The notes: a model not told the origin generated them from the sequence alone. Positions 33,649 to 44,819 are shown, numbered from the stretch's first letter. The stretch is 64,000 nt of DNA from Sclerodactyla briareus (GCA_026419785.1 JAODTK010000422.1:1-64000), one strand, 5' to 3'. Numbers and translations are program-made.

Positions 33649-33778
33649 CATTGGCACATAGTTTCTGGCACAATTCAAAGTTGCAGGGAACATCGTCTCT
33701 CAGGTACTGCTCTCGAACAACCCGAACAACCTTGCCATGCTTGTTTTCAGGTTAAGAACTTTCACGCTTCAGCATCAT
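33649..33778 (-). CDS. DIS3L: DIS3L-like exon E1 with start codon
   Basis: The start is MMLKRE, followed by a frame slip, then KHGKVVRVVREQYLRDDVPC and NFELCQKLCAN before a GTGAGTAA donor. This matches [38 protein letters not shown]. An AG in TTCCCATAG lies just upstream, so the 5' UTR may be spliced. The slip after MMLKRE produces a TAA in the naive frame. Confidence 0.82.
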
Positions 33779-33904
33779 GTCATCTATGGGAAGGAAAAAT
33801 GAGAGGAGAAGCTAACTCCTGCGTCAAACCTGTGGAGTGTGGACAATGACAATCACAAATGTGACAAACAAATGTTTATGATAATGAAGATAGGAAGGTA
33901 GCAT

Positions 33905-34050
33905 AGCGCGTAGATAGCGGGGGGGACGGGGGGGATACATCCCCTCATTATTTGATGCTGGGGGATGGCCTATGTGTGATCATCCTCCCAATGATTTCCA
34001 GGCATTTGCAGCTCCCAAAATAAAATGAAATGGGGGTAGCAACGAAGGTA
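33905..34050 (+). repeat. Short G-rich dispersed repeat E, copy 1
   Basis: It reads GCGTAGATAGCGGGGGGGAC, then GGGGGGGATACATCCCC, and then GGGGGATGGCCT. The same order (GGGCGTAAATCGTGGGGGG, GATGTATCCCCCCC, GGAGGGGATGGCCTGTA) occurs at 53,979-54,090. It starts about 130 bp upstream of the DIS3L start codon. Confidence 0.65.
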
Positions 34051-34759
34051 CCAGTATGCAATAACACAAAGACCTGACACATATTTCTAATAGATCGCCT
34101 TGTGTCATGTATGAGGAGGCACCAAGCATACAAAAAATTTGCCCGCTTAGGTGCGCGACTGTTTTTCTATTGTTCTGTCTATATACAGTAGGCCAGGCAC
34201 CAAACCTCATCAGGAGATTTGACAAATATGTTTTTTCGCCATACGTGTGATCTACAAGTGCGGTGATATATGGGAAGGCCAAAAAGAGAATTTGATTTGG
34301 GACATGATTCATGTTTCCCCCTACCAACACTGGATTCCAACTGGTATTTTCCTAACACTGCACATAATCAATGGCTGGAGTTTAGGCTACTTCTAATCCT
34401 CATTGTTTACGTGATCGAGGTTTAGCATTATATATATATAGGTGCAGAGGTGGGACCAAAACATTCTGGACTGTAAATTTTTGACAAAAATTTGAACGGA
34501 CAACCTATATAAAAAAATAATTGAATGACCAAATTTTCTACTGACTGGCTCAATTTTTTTCAATCATAGGCCCGAAAAATGCACTAATTTTTCCCGACAG
34601 TGATGTTCAAACAAATTCCAAGATGCGGGCAAACCTCGTCACTAATGGGAGGGGTTATGGGCGCGGAAGACCTCTAATAATAGAAGTATGGGAGGAATGA
34701 TCAGTTTTCGCAAATTTACAGTATTGTCAATTTCAGTTTTGTTGCTCATTGCTATAAGG

Positions 34760-34865
34760 CTGGTTAGTGCCAATTCCTGCAATCTGGGGGTCAGTAAAAC
34801 GAAACATTTTCTTGAATGCTACGGGCCAACTGATGGTGGCGCTCGACTTAGATGGTACTAATCAC
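34760..34865 (+). repeat. Dispersed repeat F, copy 1
   Basis: It contains AACATTTTCTTGAATGCTAC and then TGATGGTGGCGCTCGACTTA. Related blocks are at 35.2, 44.0, 44.35 and 55.75 kb. Confidence 0.55.
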
Positions 34866-35159
34866 ATATGTCTCCCCTTTCAATATTTAACACCTCAGAT
34901 ATTGACGACAATTTCACAGTTTTAGCAAATCAGTGCGGTGTACTATAATTTCGAATTACGGACAAGTTTGGCACATGTAGGCCTATTTATGAATGGCTGA
35001 TGGACGAATGTAACTTGTGATATGAAAGGCTAGAATGGAACTTATGATATGACTCCTTGTATCATCTTGACTTATTGGATATGTATTAACCTTTCTATAG
35101 ATTGATTTTTTTCTCATTGAATTGGAAATTGCAGACATGTGATACATATATCAAGGCTG

Positions 35160-35300
35160 GTTGAATGCAGCTCAAAACACCCAGCAAGTGCCCTTTTCCA
35201 GCCCTCTGAAGGGTCTTAAAATCCCAATATTTCCTGGTAAGCTCTGCGCCAACCAATGGTGGCCCTTGCTTAGATCGTATCTGCACCATCATCCCCCCCT
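35160..35300 (+). repeat. Dispersed repeat F, copy 2
   Basis: It contains AAAACACCCAGCAAGTGCCC and later ACCAATGGTGGCCCTTGCTT followed by AGAT and a C-run. It is a degenerate member of family F. Confidence 0.5.
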
Positions 35301-35439
35301 CCATGGCAGCAACAATCATGCCACTGTGAGGTAGGCCCCCTAGACTACTGTAGTAGCCTGTATATATTGTCCAAACTATTTAGTATGAAGCCGTGATTGA
35401 CTGTTCAAAAGAAATGGGAAAATTGACCTTTAGATGATT

Positions 35440-36065
35440 TTTTTACCTCAAATTCCTGAACATCATAAAGGTATCAATGGTCAAATGACTATAATGACCT
35501 ACTTCCATGGCCACCTAATCTATTCTGTGGAAAAGGAACATTCAAAGAAGATGACCAAAATTTACCCCCTTGATGACCTTTGACCTCAAATTTCTGAACA
35601 TCTCATATGTACCACAACTGGTCAATGGTTACTCTGACCAACTTCCATTACCATCCAATCTATCTGTAGAAAAAGAGCCCACTTGACCATTTGCACAAAA
35701 TGGCCATAATTGACTCCTAGAATGCCCAGAAGACCTTTGACTTCAAATTTCTGAACACCCCATGTGAGCCTCCGGTCAATGATTACACTGGACCAACATT
35801 CATGATCACCCAATTTGTCCCATAGGAGAGGAAGCCACTTGACTGCTTGATCAAGATGGTCAAAATTGACCCCTACCTGTAGATGACCATTGACCTCAAA
35901 TTTCTGAACACCCCATGTGAGCCTCCGGTCAATGATTACACTGACCAACATTCTGATCACCCAATTTGTCCCATAGGAGAGGAAGCCACTTGACTGCTTG
36001 ATCAAGATGGTCAAAATTGACCCCTACCTGTAGATGACCATTGACCTCAAATTTCTGAACACCCG
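35440..36065. repeat. ~153-bp tandem satellite, ~4 units
   Basis: The block GACCTCAAATTTCTGAACA lies at about 35,582, 35,739, 35,892 and 36,043, with a diverged start near 35,444. The last two units are almost identical apart from single-base gaps, which points to recent duplication or read noise. A 130-codon minus-strand ORF over it is a repeat artefact. Confidence 0.9.
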
Positions 36066-36080
36066 ATAAGTACATGTATC

Positions 36081-36460
36081 ATGGAAAAGTACAGTGATGT
36101 CTTTGTAAATGAACCTGGCCATTGTGATTTCATAAAGCATAACATAGACACTGTGGATGCAAAAGCCCGTTAGATTTTACAAGCAATCTCCATCTAACGG
36201 GAGAGTTGAAACTTCGGATGAAGAAATGTTAGACCTTGATAGCATAGCACCATCATCAGATTCTGAGTGGTATAGCCTTGTAGTTGTGGTGGGGAAGGCT
36301 GATGGGAGTTACAGATTGGCTATAGATTATCGTAAACTTAATGCTCAGTTACAAAGCCGTTTAATTATCCGGTTCCCACCATATAATCGGTTTTGCAATC
36401 CATGATGTCCAATTCCTGTGTATTCTCGACAATGGATCTAAAGTCTGCTATTATATCTCC
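36081..36460 (+). mobile_element. Ty3/Gypsy-type reverse transcriptase fragment
   Basis: The frames read YSDVFVNEPG and HNIDTVDAKPVR, then EMLDLDSIAPSSDSEW, VVVVGKADGSYRLAIDYRKL and, after a slip, STMDLKSA. This matches the start of Gypsy RT (D(I)EPS...SPVVLVKKKDGSxRxCVDYRxLN...FSxLDLxxGY). No LTRs or other domains were recognised, so it is a fragment. Confidence 0.75.
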
Positions 36461-36636
36461 CGCTATCAGACTCTGACTGTCGTTAGTAAGCATCCGCTAT
36501 TTATCAGTTACACGTCAACTATTGTTTGACAGTAGAAAGATGTAGAGTTTATGTAATGTTGTGTCGGCAACATTCCTGCCATTAGTATGTCCAATGCATA
36601 CAAATGTTACTGGCTGGGCAGCCAGCGAGCCGTGAC

Positions 36637-36902
36637 AGGGGATTCGCATGATTGCATAAATGTTACCCATGTGTACAGTACTTGGATGTATGTTGAGATA
36701 AGTGTTAGGAATCAGGGGTGGGGTTAGGTTAGTGAGGGTTAGGGGTTAATGTAGGTTTAGGTGTTTGTAATGCATGATTTGGGATTACATCTTTAACTGT
36801 AATCTGACCGTAACCCCCACCCTACTCCGAGGCCCTATCCCCACAACTAATCTCATACGCATGTACACATGTATAATTATGCAATCATGCCGGGGATTCA
36901 AT
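36637..36902. mobile_element. Fold-back (long inverted repeat) element
   Basis: The left arm (GGGATTCGCATGATTGCATA...CATGTGTACAGT) and the right arm (TGTACACATGTATAATTATG...GGGGATTC) are imperfect inverted copies. The middle contains matching G-rich and C-rich halves (GTTAGGTTAGTGAGGGTTAG against CCCACCCTACTCCG). No coding capacity. Confidence 0.65.
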
Positions 36903-37372
36903 AAAGTGTTTAGTTTGAGACTTGGAGCTCGTATTCAATTGTGTAAGTTGTTAGGGGGGTGCTTCTGTTGTACTTGTGTCCATCCTCCTAACTCTCGTAG
37001 TACTAGTACTATAGTACCGTACAAGACAAGTGGAATGCTGAAGTCGAGATGAAATCCAGTGATGATGTAGGCTAGGTGAAAGCTCTGTAAGTGACGTTAA
37101 GGTTGAGGTTGTCGTGTTGCTGTGAGTCACAAGTTGAGCAGGTTGTCACTTGTCAGTTCATGCCACTTATGCTCGCTCGTTTTTTCCTTGCACTTCGCGT
37201 GCCTGGAATAGGCTTCCTCAGGATGTATTTCTACCTGGCCTGCTTTGATCTCCAGCAGTTCAAGAGTAGAATCAACAAGCGGTCTCTCACTACTCTTTTA
37301 GTTTCTGTACTAGGGGGTTGCCTCATTTTGTTAAGGCAATTACGGATTCGCCTTTCCTCTTGTCACTTTGTT

Positions 37373-37392
37373 AAAAAAAAAAAAAAAAAAAA
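37373..37392 (+). repeat. Poly(A) run
   Basis: About 19 A residues, possibly the tail of a retroposed sequence. The upstream ORF (37,091-37,420) matches nothing I know. Confidence 0.6.
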
Positions 37393-37694
37393 CTTTCATC
37401 GGCGTGGAGACGTCAAATGACGAGGAGCCTAATGATACGTAGCGCAACCGGGTACATGTGTTGAGGGGCTCGTAAACAAAGCAGGATTAGATTCGAAAAT
37501 GGAATATATTAATATAACGGATTGGGGGATGATACAAGGACTCACCTCGATAACGAAGATAGTTGATTGTAGGCTTTGTATCTGGCAGAGATATTGAAGG
37601 TTTATGCTAATTTCGAAAGAGTAAATCTTGACCCGGACAACATACAACTACAAGACTGCACAGTGATTCGTGCCGGGGACAGTGTAAAATAAAC

Positions 37695-37720
37695 GAGAGC
37701 ACCAATGCTGCTGCAGCTCA
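37695..37720 (+). mobile_element. Family 1 element: isolated 5' end
   Basis: GAGAGCACCAATGCTGCTGC followed by AGCTCAA matches the palindromic 5' end of the family 1 elements at 16,171 and 61,761. It is cut off by LINE sequence. Confidence 0.5.
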
Positions 37721-37724
37721 ATCC

Positions 37725-38624
37725 ACACATTGCGAAGAGACCAATTGCTGATGTTGTTCACGGAAGCATCACGGACGTATGGATGCCGGGTAGCTAATAT
37801 TATTCCTATGTTCTCGAATTTTTCACGGAAAGGTCACGGATTGGCCATCTTAAGTGGTCAACATTTTACTAATTGGTGCAAAGCAAACGGGCTAACTCTA
37901 AACATTGGCAAGACTGAAGAGATGGTTTTTGACTTCCGCAGTGGTAATCACGCTCACAACCCTATCACGACATTCATGGGGGAGTTGTTGAGGAGGGTTG
38001 AGAAAATTACAAGTATCTTGGGACATATATCGACAACAAAACTAACTGGAATGCCCATGCTAAGGAAGTGAAATGAAAGCCTCCCAACGCCTGTACTTTC
38101 TCAGGAAATTGAGAATGTAAACTGGACAGATCTATAGTGCAGCTTTTTACCAATCCGTATTCAAAGTGTTCTTACCTTTAACCTCACTTGCTTTTTTGGC
38201 AGCATGTCACATAAACATAAGTTGGATCTGGATCGTGTTAGGAAGTCAGCTGAACGGTGTATCGGCCTACCTCTTGCCACTCTCAATGATTTGTATGGGC
38301 GGAAATATACAGAAGAAGCTCACCAAAATTATGAGTGATCCGCACACGCTTTCATGACCTTCTAAATTACACAACAGGTCAGGCATCCGAAGCAGGTCCA
38401 CGTCCAAATAATCCAGATCCGCGAACGTTTTCACGGATGCCATGCTTTACTTCAACACCACTGCCACACGCTAGCCACATCTTTTTATCGGTTAGTTTGC
38501 TATAGGTCCTTCTTACGTTTCAGTGTTTTTAACTTGTTCCATATTCTTTACTGTATGTTTTATTACCATATGTTGTAATGTCGGCGGAAATCAATATTCC
38601 GTTTTCTTTGGAAATGGATACTAA

Positions 38625-38657
<33 letters not shown>

Positions 38658-38735
38658 ATCTATCTATCTATCTATCATCTATCTATCTATCTATCTTCTA
38701 TCTATCTATCCATCTATCTATCTATCTATCTATGA
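37725..38735 (+). mobile_element. LINE C-terminal part with (TATC)n 3' tail
   Basis: Frames give FTNWCKANGLTLNIGKTEEM, YLGTYIDNKTNWNAHAKEV, ASQRLYFLRKLRN and KSAERCIGLPLATLNDLYGR. The order and spacing are those following the YADD motif in Jockey-group LINEs (NxxKTxEM, then KYLGxxIDxxLxW, then RLYFLRKLR). The copy is 5'-truncated with many frameshifts. It ends in about 110 bp of TATC/CTAT repeat (38,625-38,735), which fits a LINE with a simple-repeat 3' end. Confidence 0.85.
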
Positions 38736-39129
38736 TGTTCATACGCAAATAACAATTTTGAAAATGGTCGAAACCCAGCCAGCCCACCCAATATCACACT
38801 GTATGTACTCTCCAGTATACCCGATGAGATGAGCGGTACGGCAGACTCAACATAGGTCAAAAACAGCTCATTTGGCAGGATCATCGATTAAATCCAGATA
38901 ACTATTTTGTAAAGAGGAATATCCCCATTCTCAACCAACCAGTGCCGAGGTTGATCTATATCTCGCTATTGTTCGTGTGAAGTGATATCCTTTGGTTTGC
39001 ACATCAGCAGTTCATGTCAATAGTCTGTGAGGTACACGAGACGGTCATAAAGAGGGTCCCATACTACAGTGTGCAGAACGTAGGCCGACACCAAGCTATT
39101 AAACTATCGACACGTACAGGGCCAACCAT
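38736..39129. other. Nothing recognised
   Basis: Spacer between two LINE copies. It may be a LINE 5' region, but no motif is seen. Confidence 0.3.
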
Positions 39130-41880
39130 AGTCTTAATTGTGAAGCCTTTTTGAACAAGAAGGATCAGGTTTTGGAAATAGAAATTCTCCTGTATAACAC
39201 CGTTCGCCGTGACAGGTCAAATAAAGCCGGGCGACATTGTTGTTTGCCTCTGTGAAAAGATTCCATTCATCAGAAGGCGTGACCTAGAAGTGATAACATT
39301 GAAGCCGTATAGATTGAATTTGCATTACCATTGAACAAAAAATATTTTTATATGGTGTTGTCTATTGCCCCCCTGATTCCAAAGTGTATGGTATGAACAT
39401 ATGATCATATGCATACGACGAAAATCATATCTGTGAGGTAGAAGTTCCGATTATACGAATGAGTGACCATTTTCCAATATATTTTAATTGTATAACCACG
39501 AGAACGTCGAAAAAGAATATTTCGAAACCCCATAATTCTATTACATATAGACCAATTGATATGATTGATAAGAGTCAGTTTTTAGAGATCTTTGCAGCTG
39601 TGATAAGATTGTTTTGGAAATTGAATCTCTGATGAAGCTCTTTCTAAGTGGAAAAAATATTTTTCACGAAGTATTAAACCGACACGCACCTAACAAACGA
39701 AAACGAGTGAAAAGGGTAACTCAGCCACCATGGATTGATACAACTATTCTGAATGCTATGAAAATTGCCGGAATGCCGTTAAAAGGAATGACCCCATTTA
39801 ATATCGATTCTGGCGCAATAAGGTAGCATGTCTTATACGTTCTGCTTAGCGGAACTATTTTTACAATGAGATAAAAATAAAAAGAAAACGTTGGTAACAC
39901 AAAAGAAAATATGGAAAATCTTAAGAAATGTTCAGTCAATGAACCACGACCACCGAAGTGGCAAACCCACTTCACTAAGGAACGACGATATATAACATTA
40001 CTGATAATGCCGAAAATAGTTATAAAATCTTTCATTGGATTTTACTTCAGTAGCGAGGAAATACACAGATAGTGGTATTTTTAATTTTGATTCTTCATAT
40101 ATTGAATCATGTACGTTCAAGAATCCCTTGGATACAACATTTGGGATACAACCTATTTCTGACAATTTTGTGCTCGAGTGCTTCTTGATGCTTCCCAAAG
40201 TGCAACAAGTGTCGGCGAAATAAGTGTTAAGATTTTTAAAATGAGCGCTAGACATATATATATAGAAACATTTATATCTCCCACATAAGTATTAAATCAA
40301 CACTTTCCCAATTGGAGATTGCGAAGGTAGTAACGATCATTAAGAGTAACTCAATACTAGATGTATCCAATTACCGTCCTATATCGATTCTCCCTGTCTT
40401 GTCCAAAATATTGAGAGGCATGGCATACTGCACATACGAATTTCTTAGACCAATTCCAGTTATTGGTAATGCGCATTCTGGATTTAGATCCAAGCATTTT
40501 TGTGAAATTGCGCTATTACATGTTACTGAATTATTGATGGAATTTTACCGGAAAGAGAGCTAACTGGAGCTGTTCTTTTAGACCTCAAGGAAGCGTTTGA
40601 TCTAGTAGTTCATGATATTTTGTTAAAGAAGTTGGAATTGTATAAGTTCTCCACCTCTACTATTGAATGGTTCAAGTCTTTATTGTTGAATAGAAGTCAA
40701 TATGTTATCATGGCGGTGCTGGTTGCTGCCTCTTCTTGTAGGAAGTCAATAGCAGTGTCCAAAGGATACATTTTAGGGCCACTATTATTCTTGATCTATA
40801 TCAATTATTTTAACCTGTGCCTAACTCACTGTATAGTTGATGTAGCAGATGATACCACCTTTTATGCCTCAAGTGAAGATATTGAATCTCTGCAAACTGA
40901 ATTGAACATTGATGCAAAAATGTGTCAGATCGGTGTAAAAATAAAAAAATGGCGGTCAACACTGGTTGACTAGTAAAAACTAAATCAATGTTAATACGCT
41001 CCAAGCAGCGGTATGGTAGTTTGCAAGAACAGAAGAGTTGTCGAAACATCAACAATATTATTTTAGGCAGTTAAGACAAAGAAAAAAACTTTTGGGGGTC
41101 AGAATGACTGCAATTTAAACTGGCAAGCACAATTCGATCATATTGTAGCACGTACTAGATTAACCCTCTTGCGGCGGATTAAGAGTCTATGATTAATCGA
41201 CTTGTATACTTTATTATAACGGATATATCCTCCCAATAATTGAATATTGTTGTTTAGCAGGGACACACTAATGCCAGAAATATTGAGTAGCTTAAAAAGA
41301 TGGATTGTCGTCTGGACGGCGTCTCCAGCCGAACAAGCGACGGAATTTGGCATGACGCTTCACGACAAAATTATTCGTAATGTGCAGCGAACATACGCGG
41401 TATATCGGAATCACCACACTTCAAAATATTATATCATTTTTATTCGGACGGAAAAAAATAAAATGGTGCGTGAAATTAACATTTGGTTCAATTTATCTAA
41501 ATTGCTGGGTTGCAGTATAGTGTTTACAAGATTATTTTATGACGACGATCCATCTCTAATAAATTTGCAAAAGAAGAAGCGCCCCGGATTCATTATAAAT
41601 GCCCCATTTTAGAAGTATCGCCAAAAAAACTAGGCTGGAAGACATTTGATAAACATGTTATGTTACCGAACACTTACAATGACGTATAAGTCGATCGACA
41701 ATATAGGGCATGAGTACAAGCATCGTTTTTCACCTCCAGTTCTGATATCCTCTTCAGCAGAATACATTCACCCACTGGGGAAGGCATCAATGCACACACA
41801 TTTTTATAATATCGGTTCTCGTACATCGCCACCAAAGAAAAAGGAATGAAATGAACGGGAATAAGGAGTATCAAGATGGC
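39130..41880 (+). mobile_element. Near-full-length decayed LINE (endonuclease + RT)
   Basis: An APE-like endonuclease remnant (VRRDRSNKAG, IEAV, IEFAL) lies at about 39.2-39.4 kb. A linker follows (HAPNKRKRVKRVTQPPWIDT). RT blocks are DVSNYRPISILPVLSKIL, HSGFRSKHFCEIALLHVTEL, VLLDLKEAFDLVVHDIL and SKGYILGPLLFLIYIN. The catalytic block reads VDVADDTTFY where families have YADDTTFY, so the Tyr is lost. A C-terminal part with WKTFDK and YKSI follows to about 41.85 kb. Numerous stops and frameshifts; inactive. Confidence 0.88.
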
Positions 41881-42025
41881 AGGAAGTCAGGAGGAAGATT
41901 AATTTTATTCGAAAAATGTAGTTTTAGATCATCTGAAGCATTTTTATATTAAAACACGCAGTTTTACTTGATTATCGAATTTACCTATTTATAACATTAA
42001 AATTTGTCATTATAGTCGTTTAAAG

Positions 42026-43285
42026 CAGGGTTCCCTAACTGGGGTGCATGAACCCCAGGGGGTGCGTGGGCCCCTTCCAGGGGGTTCTGAAACATTTCTG
42101 AATTTTGGGATTTTTAGGAGCATGTTGCAAATGATAAATATCTCTTGTCGCCATTCGATTACAATCGTTTTTAATTAAGCATTTATATTGATTCACTTGC
42201 ATTGAGGGATCTGTGCAAACGTCATCTTCTGTACTATACCGAGGTGCGTTGGTTATCCTGGGGCCAAGTTCTGAACCGCGTCCTCCAGCTGTGACAGAAG
42301 ATTAAAATTTTCCTGCATGAGAAAGGCAACATTTATTGGCAGACTACTTCGGCGACCCTACATTCATTGCGAGGCTTGCGTAAATCAGCAACATTTTTGG
42401 GCACTTAATGCTGCTCAAATCACTTCAAGGGAGTAGCATCACGATCGTTGAAGCATCAGAACGGATCAACTCGCTTCGAGAGAAGTTGCGGTTCTAGAGC
42501 AATCGTGTAGACAGCGGTCATTCGTCAACTTTTCCGAGCTTGCTCAAATCCTCGCAGATGAGGACACTCAGAATGCTTTCTGCTCCAGGCTTGTCTAGTG
42601 ACCATCAAGGGCCATCGAAGACTCTGTCGCCGATTTGATGGATACTTTCCAAATTTGTTGGGGGTCGATCCGTGGATACAGGATCCTTTCATGATTCCAG
42701 TGACGACATCGACGACGACAAGGAGCTCAAGGATGATCTGATGGAGCTGAAGGCTTCTGGCCGCATAAAAATGCAGTTTTCCGGAGTCGCCAGTCCATCA
42801 GAGTTTTGGGCAAGCATTACAGGCCTTCCCCGTTGGCGGCGAAAGCGCTCAGAATCACACTACCTTCCGTCACTTCCTACCAATGCGAAGCAGGGTTTCA
42901 GCGTTGGTCGTCATGAAAACAAAACTGCGGGCACGCCTTGACGTCGTCCCGGACATGAATGTGGCCCTCTCCAAGACATCCCCAAAAATCAAACGCCTCG
43001 TGGAAGAAAGACAGGAACATCCGTCCATCACTCATCATGTGTGACCATTGATTGTGGGTGCTGCCCGTGATCTATCTTGTTTTCCCAAACAATGTTTGTG
43101 CAACTTTAATCCTCTTGCTTTTATTACAAACAAATCACAGTATTTACTATGCATGGACTTGATCTTTTACAAGGCACCGTTGAGCGTATTTTTAATTTAA
43201 TGCACTCAGATAGTCTTGAACTGGGGGTTCTGGACAATCTGGCCTCCACAGGGGTTCGTGGGAGATAAAAGTTAGGGAACCCCTG
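42026..43285 (+). mobile_element. hAT transposon with TIRs and C-terminal half of transposase
   Basis: The ends are inverted (CAGGGTTCCCTAACT and AGTTAGGGAACCCCTG), the usual hAT terminus. The flanks GTTTAAAG and TGTTAAAG form an imperfect 8-bp target duplication. Inside, frameshifted frames read YYTEVRWLSWGQVLNRVLQL, HEKGNIYW, GVDPWIQDPF, DDLMELKASGRIKMQFS, EFWASITG and ALVVMKTKLRARLDVVPDMN followed by VALSKTSPKIKRLVEERQ. This is the C-terminal dimerisation region of ZBED-like hAT transposases. The N-terminal zinc finger and first catalytic part are missing. Confidence 0.9.
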
Positions 43286-43914
43286 TGTTAAAGGATCAGT
43301 TAAAACACTTGAACGATGAACACTAAATAAACATCGGTTTGTAGGTAATTTCTATGAGTCATATTTCCTGTTGCCGGAACGTGGAACGTACCGTACTGTC
43401 GGGGTACGGGGAAATCTGCATAGGCGGTGTTAGGGCTTCGAGTAGAGTGAACAATCCATGAGAACCAACGGTCGATTTCTTAGCGTCGAAAATTGGTCTC
43501 TTAGTTCCTACAGTCGGTCATGTGAGGCACCCCTCACAATCGGCCTGTATACCCCTTGAGGTACCCATGGCAGGGATATACCAATTTATGCTCTCTACGC
43601 CATAATGAGAATGTCTATTTTCGAGCTAAACAGATCGTTCCAAGGACTTCTGTCGTATATCGGGTGTTTTCCTTCTTGAAAAACTTTGATTGGTCGATCA
43701 TCCCTTCCCCCATTCTCCTAGCTGCATGCATTGTTTCTGACACGAACTTATCACCGAGTATAAAGGATTCCAGGATAGAACATCACTTATCTCCTCTGTA
43801 CCCTGATGAATAACACTGTTCGACTGGATCGATCGTTGTCTTATATGCGGATTGTACATTTTTTGTACAAATTTCATGCAATAGACCATTATGAACATGT
43901 ATTACCCTTTCATG
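43286..43914. other. Nothing recognised
   Basis: An 85-codon plus frame (43,556-43,813, containing HNENVYFRAKQIVPRTSVVY) is open but matches no family I recognise. Confidence 0.3.
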
Positions 43915-44090
43915 GGCGGATCTAGGAATTTCCGTTAGAGGGGGAGCAAAAGTTTTTGACAAGGGAAGATACCTTTGCACTATCTAAGCGGAGCGGCCAC
44001 CACCGGGTGGCGCGCAGCGTACATGAAAATTGGTGGCTTAACAACCCCCCAGATGGCCGGAAACGGCACTTCCTGAGTGTTCTAAGTTAC
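43915..44090 (-). repeat. Dispersed repeat F, copy 3, with transposon-like end motif
   Basis: GGGCGGATCTAGGAATTTCC opens the stretch. TCTAAGCGGAGCGGCCACCA and CCAGATGGCCGGAAACGGCA follow, the reverse complement of the family F block at 55.7 kb. The opening words resemble ends of DNA transposons in other animals; no partner end was found. Confidence 0.55.
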
Positions 44091-44324
44091 ATGTAACCAG
44101 GATGCTCTGAGAAGGGGTTCTATAATCGGTTAGTGATAACTGACAAGTTCACCATCAACATGAACAAATCCATCAATGCATTGCCTCAAATGCAGGCTGC
44201 CACCATCATTTGTCCCTTCCTCAATATTATTAATATAAATATTATTGCCTTGAATTGCAACTGGCGTCACCGACTTTTCATTCCAGGAGTACAAGACATT
44301 TGACGGGGGCAACCAAATTATCAT

Positions 44325-44425
44325 CTACGCGGAGCGCCACCATCGTTTGCTCGGAGCGTATACAAATTTTGGTTTACATCCCCCAGATGGCCGAATTGAC
44401 CCTTCCGGGCGTCTTAGGCTGCATG
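44325..44425 (-). repeat. Dispersed repeat F, copy 4
   Basis: CTACGCGGAGCGCCACCATC, GGAGCGTATACAAATTTTGG and CCCCAGATGGCCGAATTGAC share order and spacing with copy 3. Confidence 0.6.
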
Positions 44426-44819
44426 TACAACTTCAAAAACATGGGAACTTTTAATGATCACAGTTTTGTGGAAAATTCCACATAGGTGGAAAATTGAGAC
44501 ATTTTTTTCTGACCTTTGTCACTATCGCTGCCCCGACTTTTTCTTTTGATTTTTGGCCAGAATGTTTTATATAATTGATCACCAGTGCGCACGAAGCGCG
44601 CTATTTTGCGATTTTCCCGGCATATCCGAAAAAAAAATCGGGATCTCAACCCAAAATAAAGATTTACCTGCTCTAGATCTACTGTCCCAATCACGAAAGC
44701 GGTCCATGCACGAGCAGCGCCCTAAAAGAAACCTCGCAATTGAAAATCCGGCGAGCATTCTGATAGCTAGACAGGCTGAAAACTTAGGAGCGCTGGCCGC
44801 GTGGATTCATTCATGACTG

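Larger units (their letters stand above)
91..33778 (-). other. DIS3L: DIS3L-like exoribonuclease gene (span, 3' end cut by window edge)
   Basis: This is the span of a multi-exon minus-strand gene, assembled from the exons listed separately. DIS3L is the cytoplasmic exosome's processive 3'-5' exoribonuclease (PIN, CSD1, CSD2, RNB and S1 domains; about 1050 residues in vertebrates). The blocks appear in collinear order from high to low coordinates: [155 protein letters not shown]. The blocks WDYRIPK and GLxLDxYTHFTS point to DIS3L rather than DIS3 or DIS3L2. Many exons carry 1-2 nt frameshifts and three expected blocks are missing, so a decayed copy cannot be excluded. Identification comes from remembered family sequences, not a search. 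Confidence 0.85.

Noticed and set aside
35622..36014. 130-codon minus-strand ORF with internal repeats
   Set aside because: It is the translation of the 153-bp satellite; its repeated peptide follows the DNA unit and the composition is arbitrary.
36700..36770. Internal telomeric repeat
   Set aside because: GGTTAG/GGGTTAG words are few and irregular and form part of the fold-back element's inverted arms.
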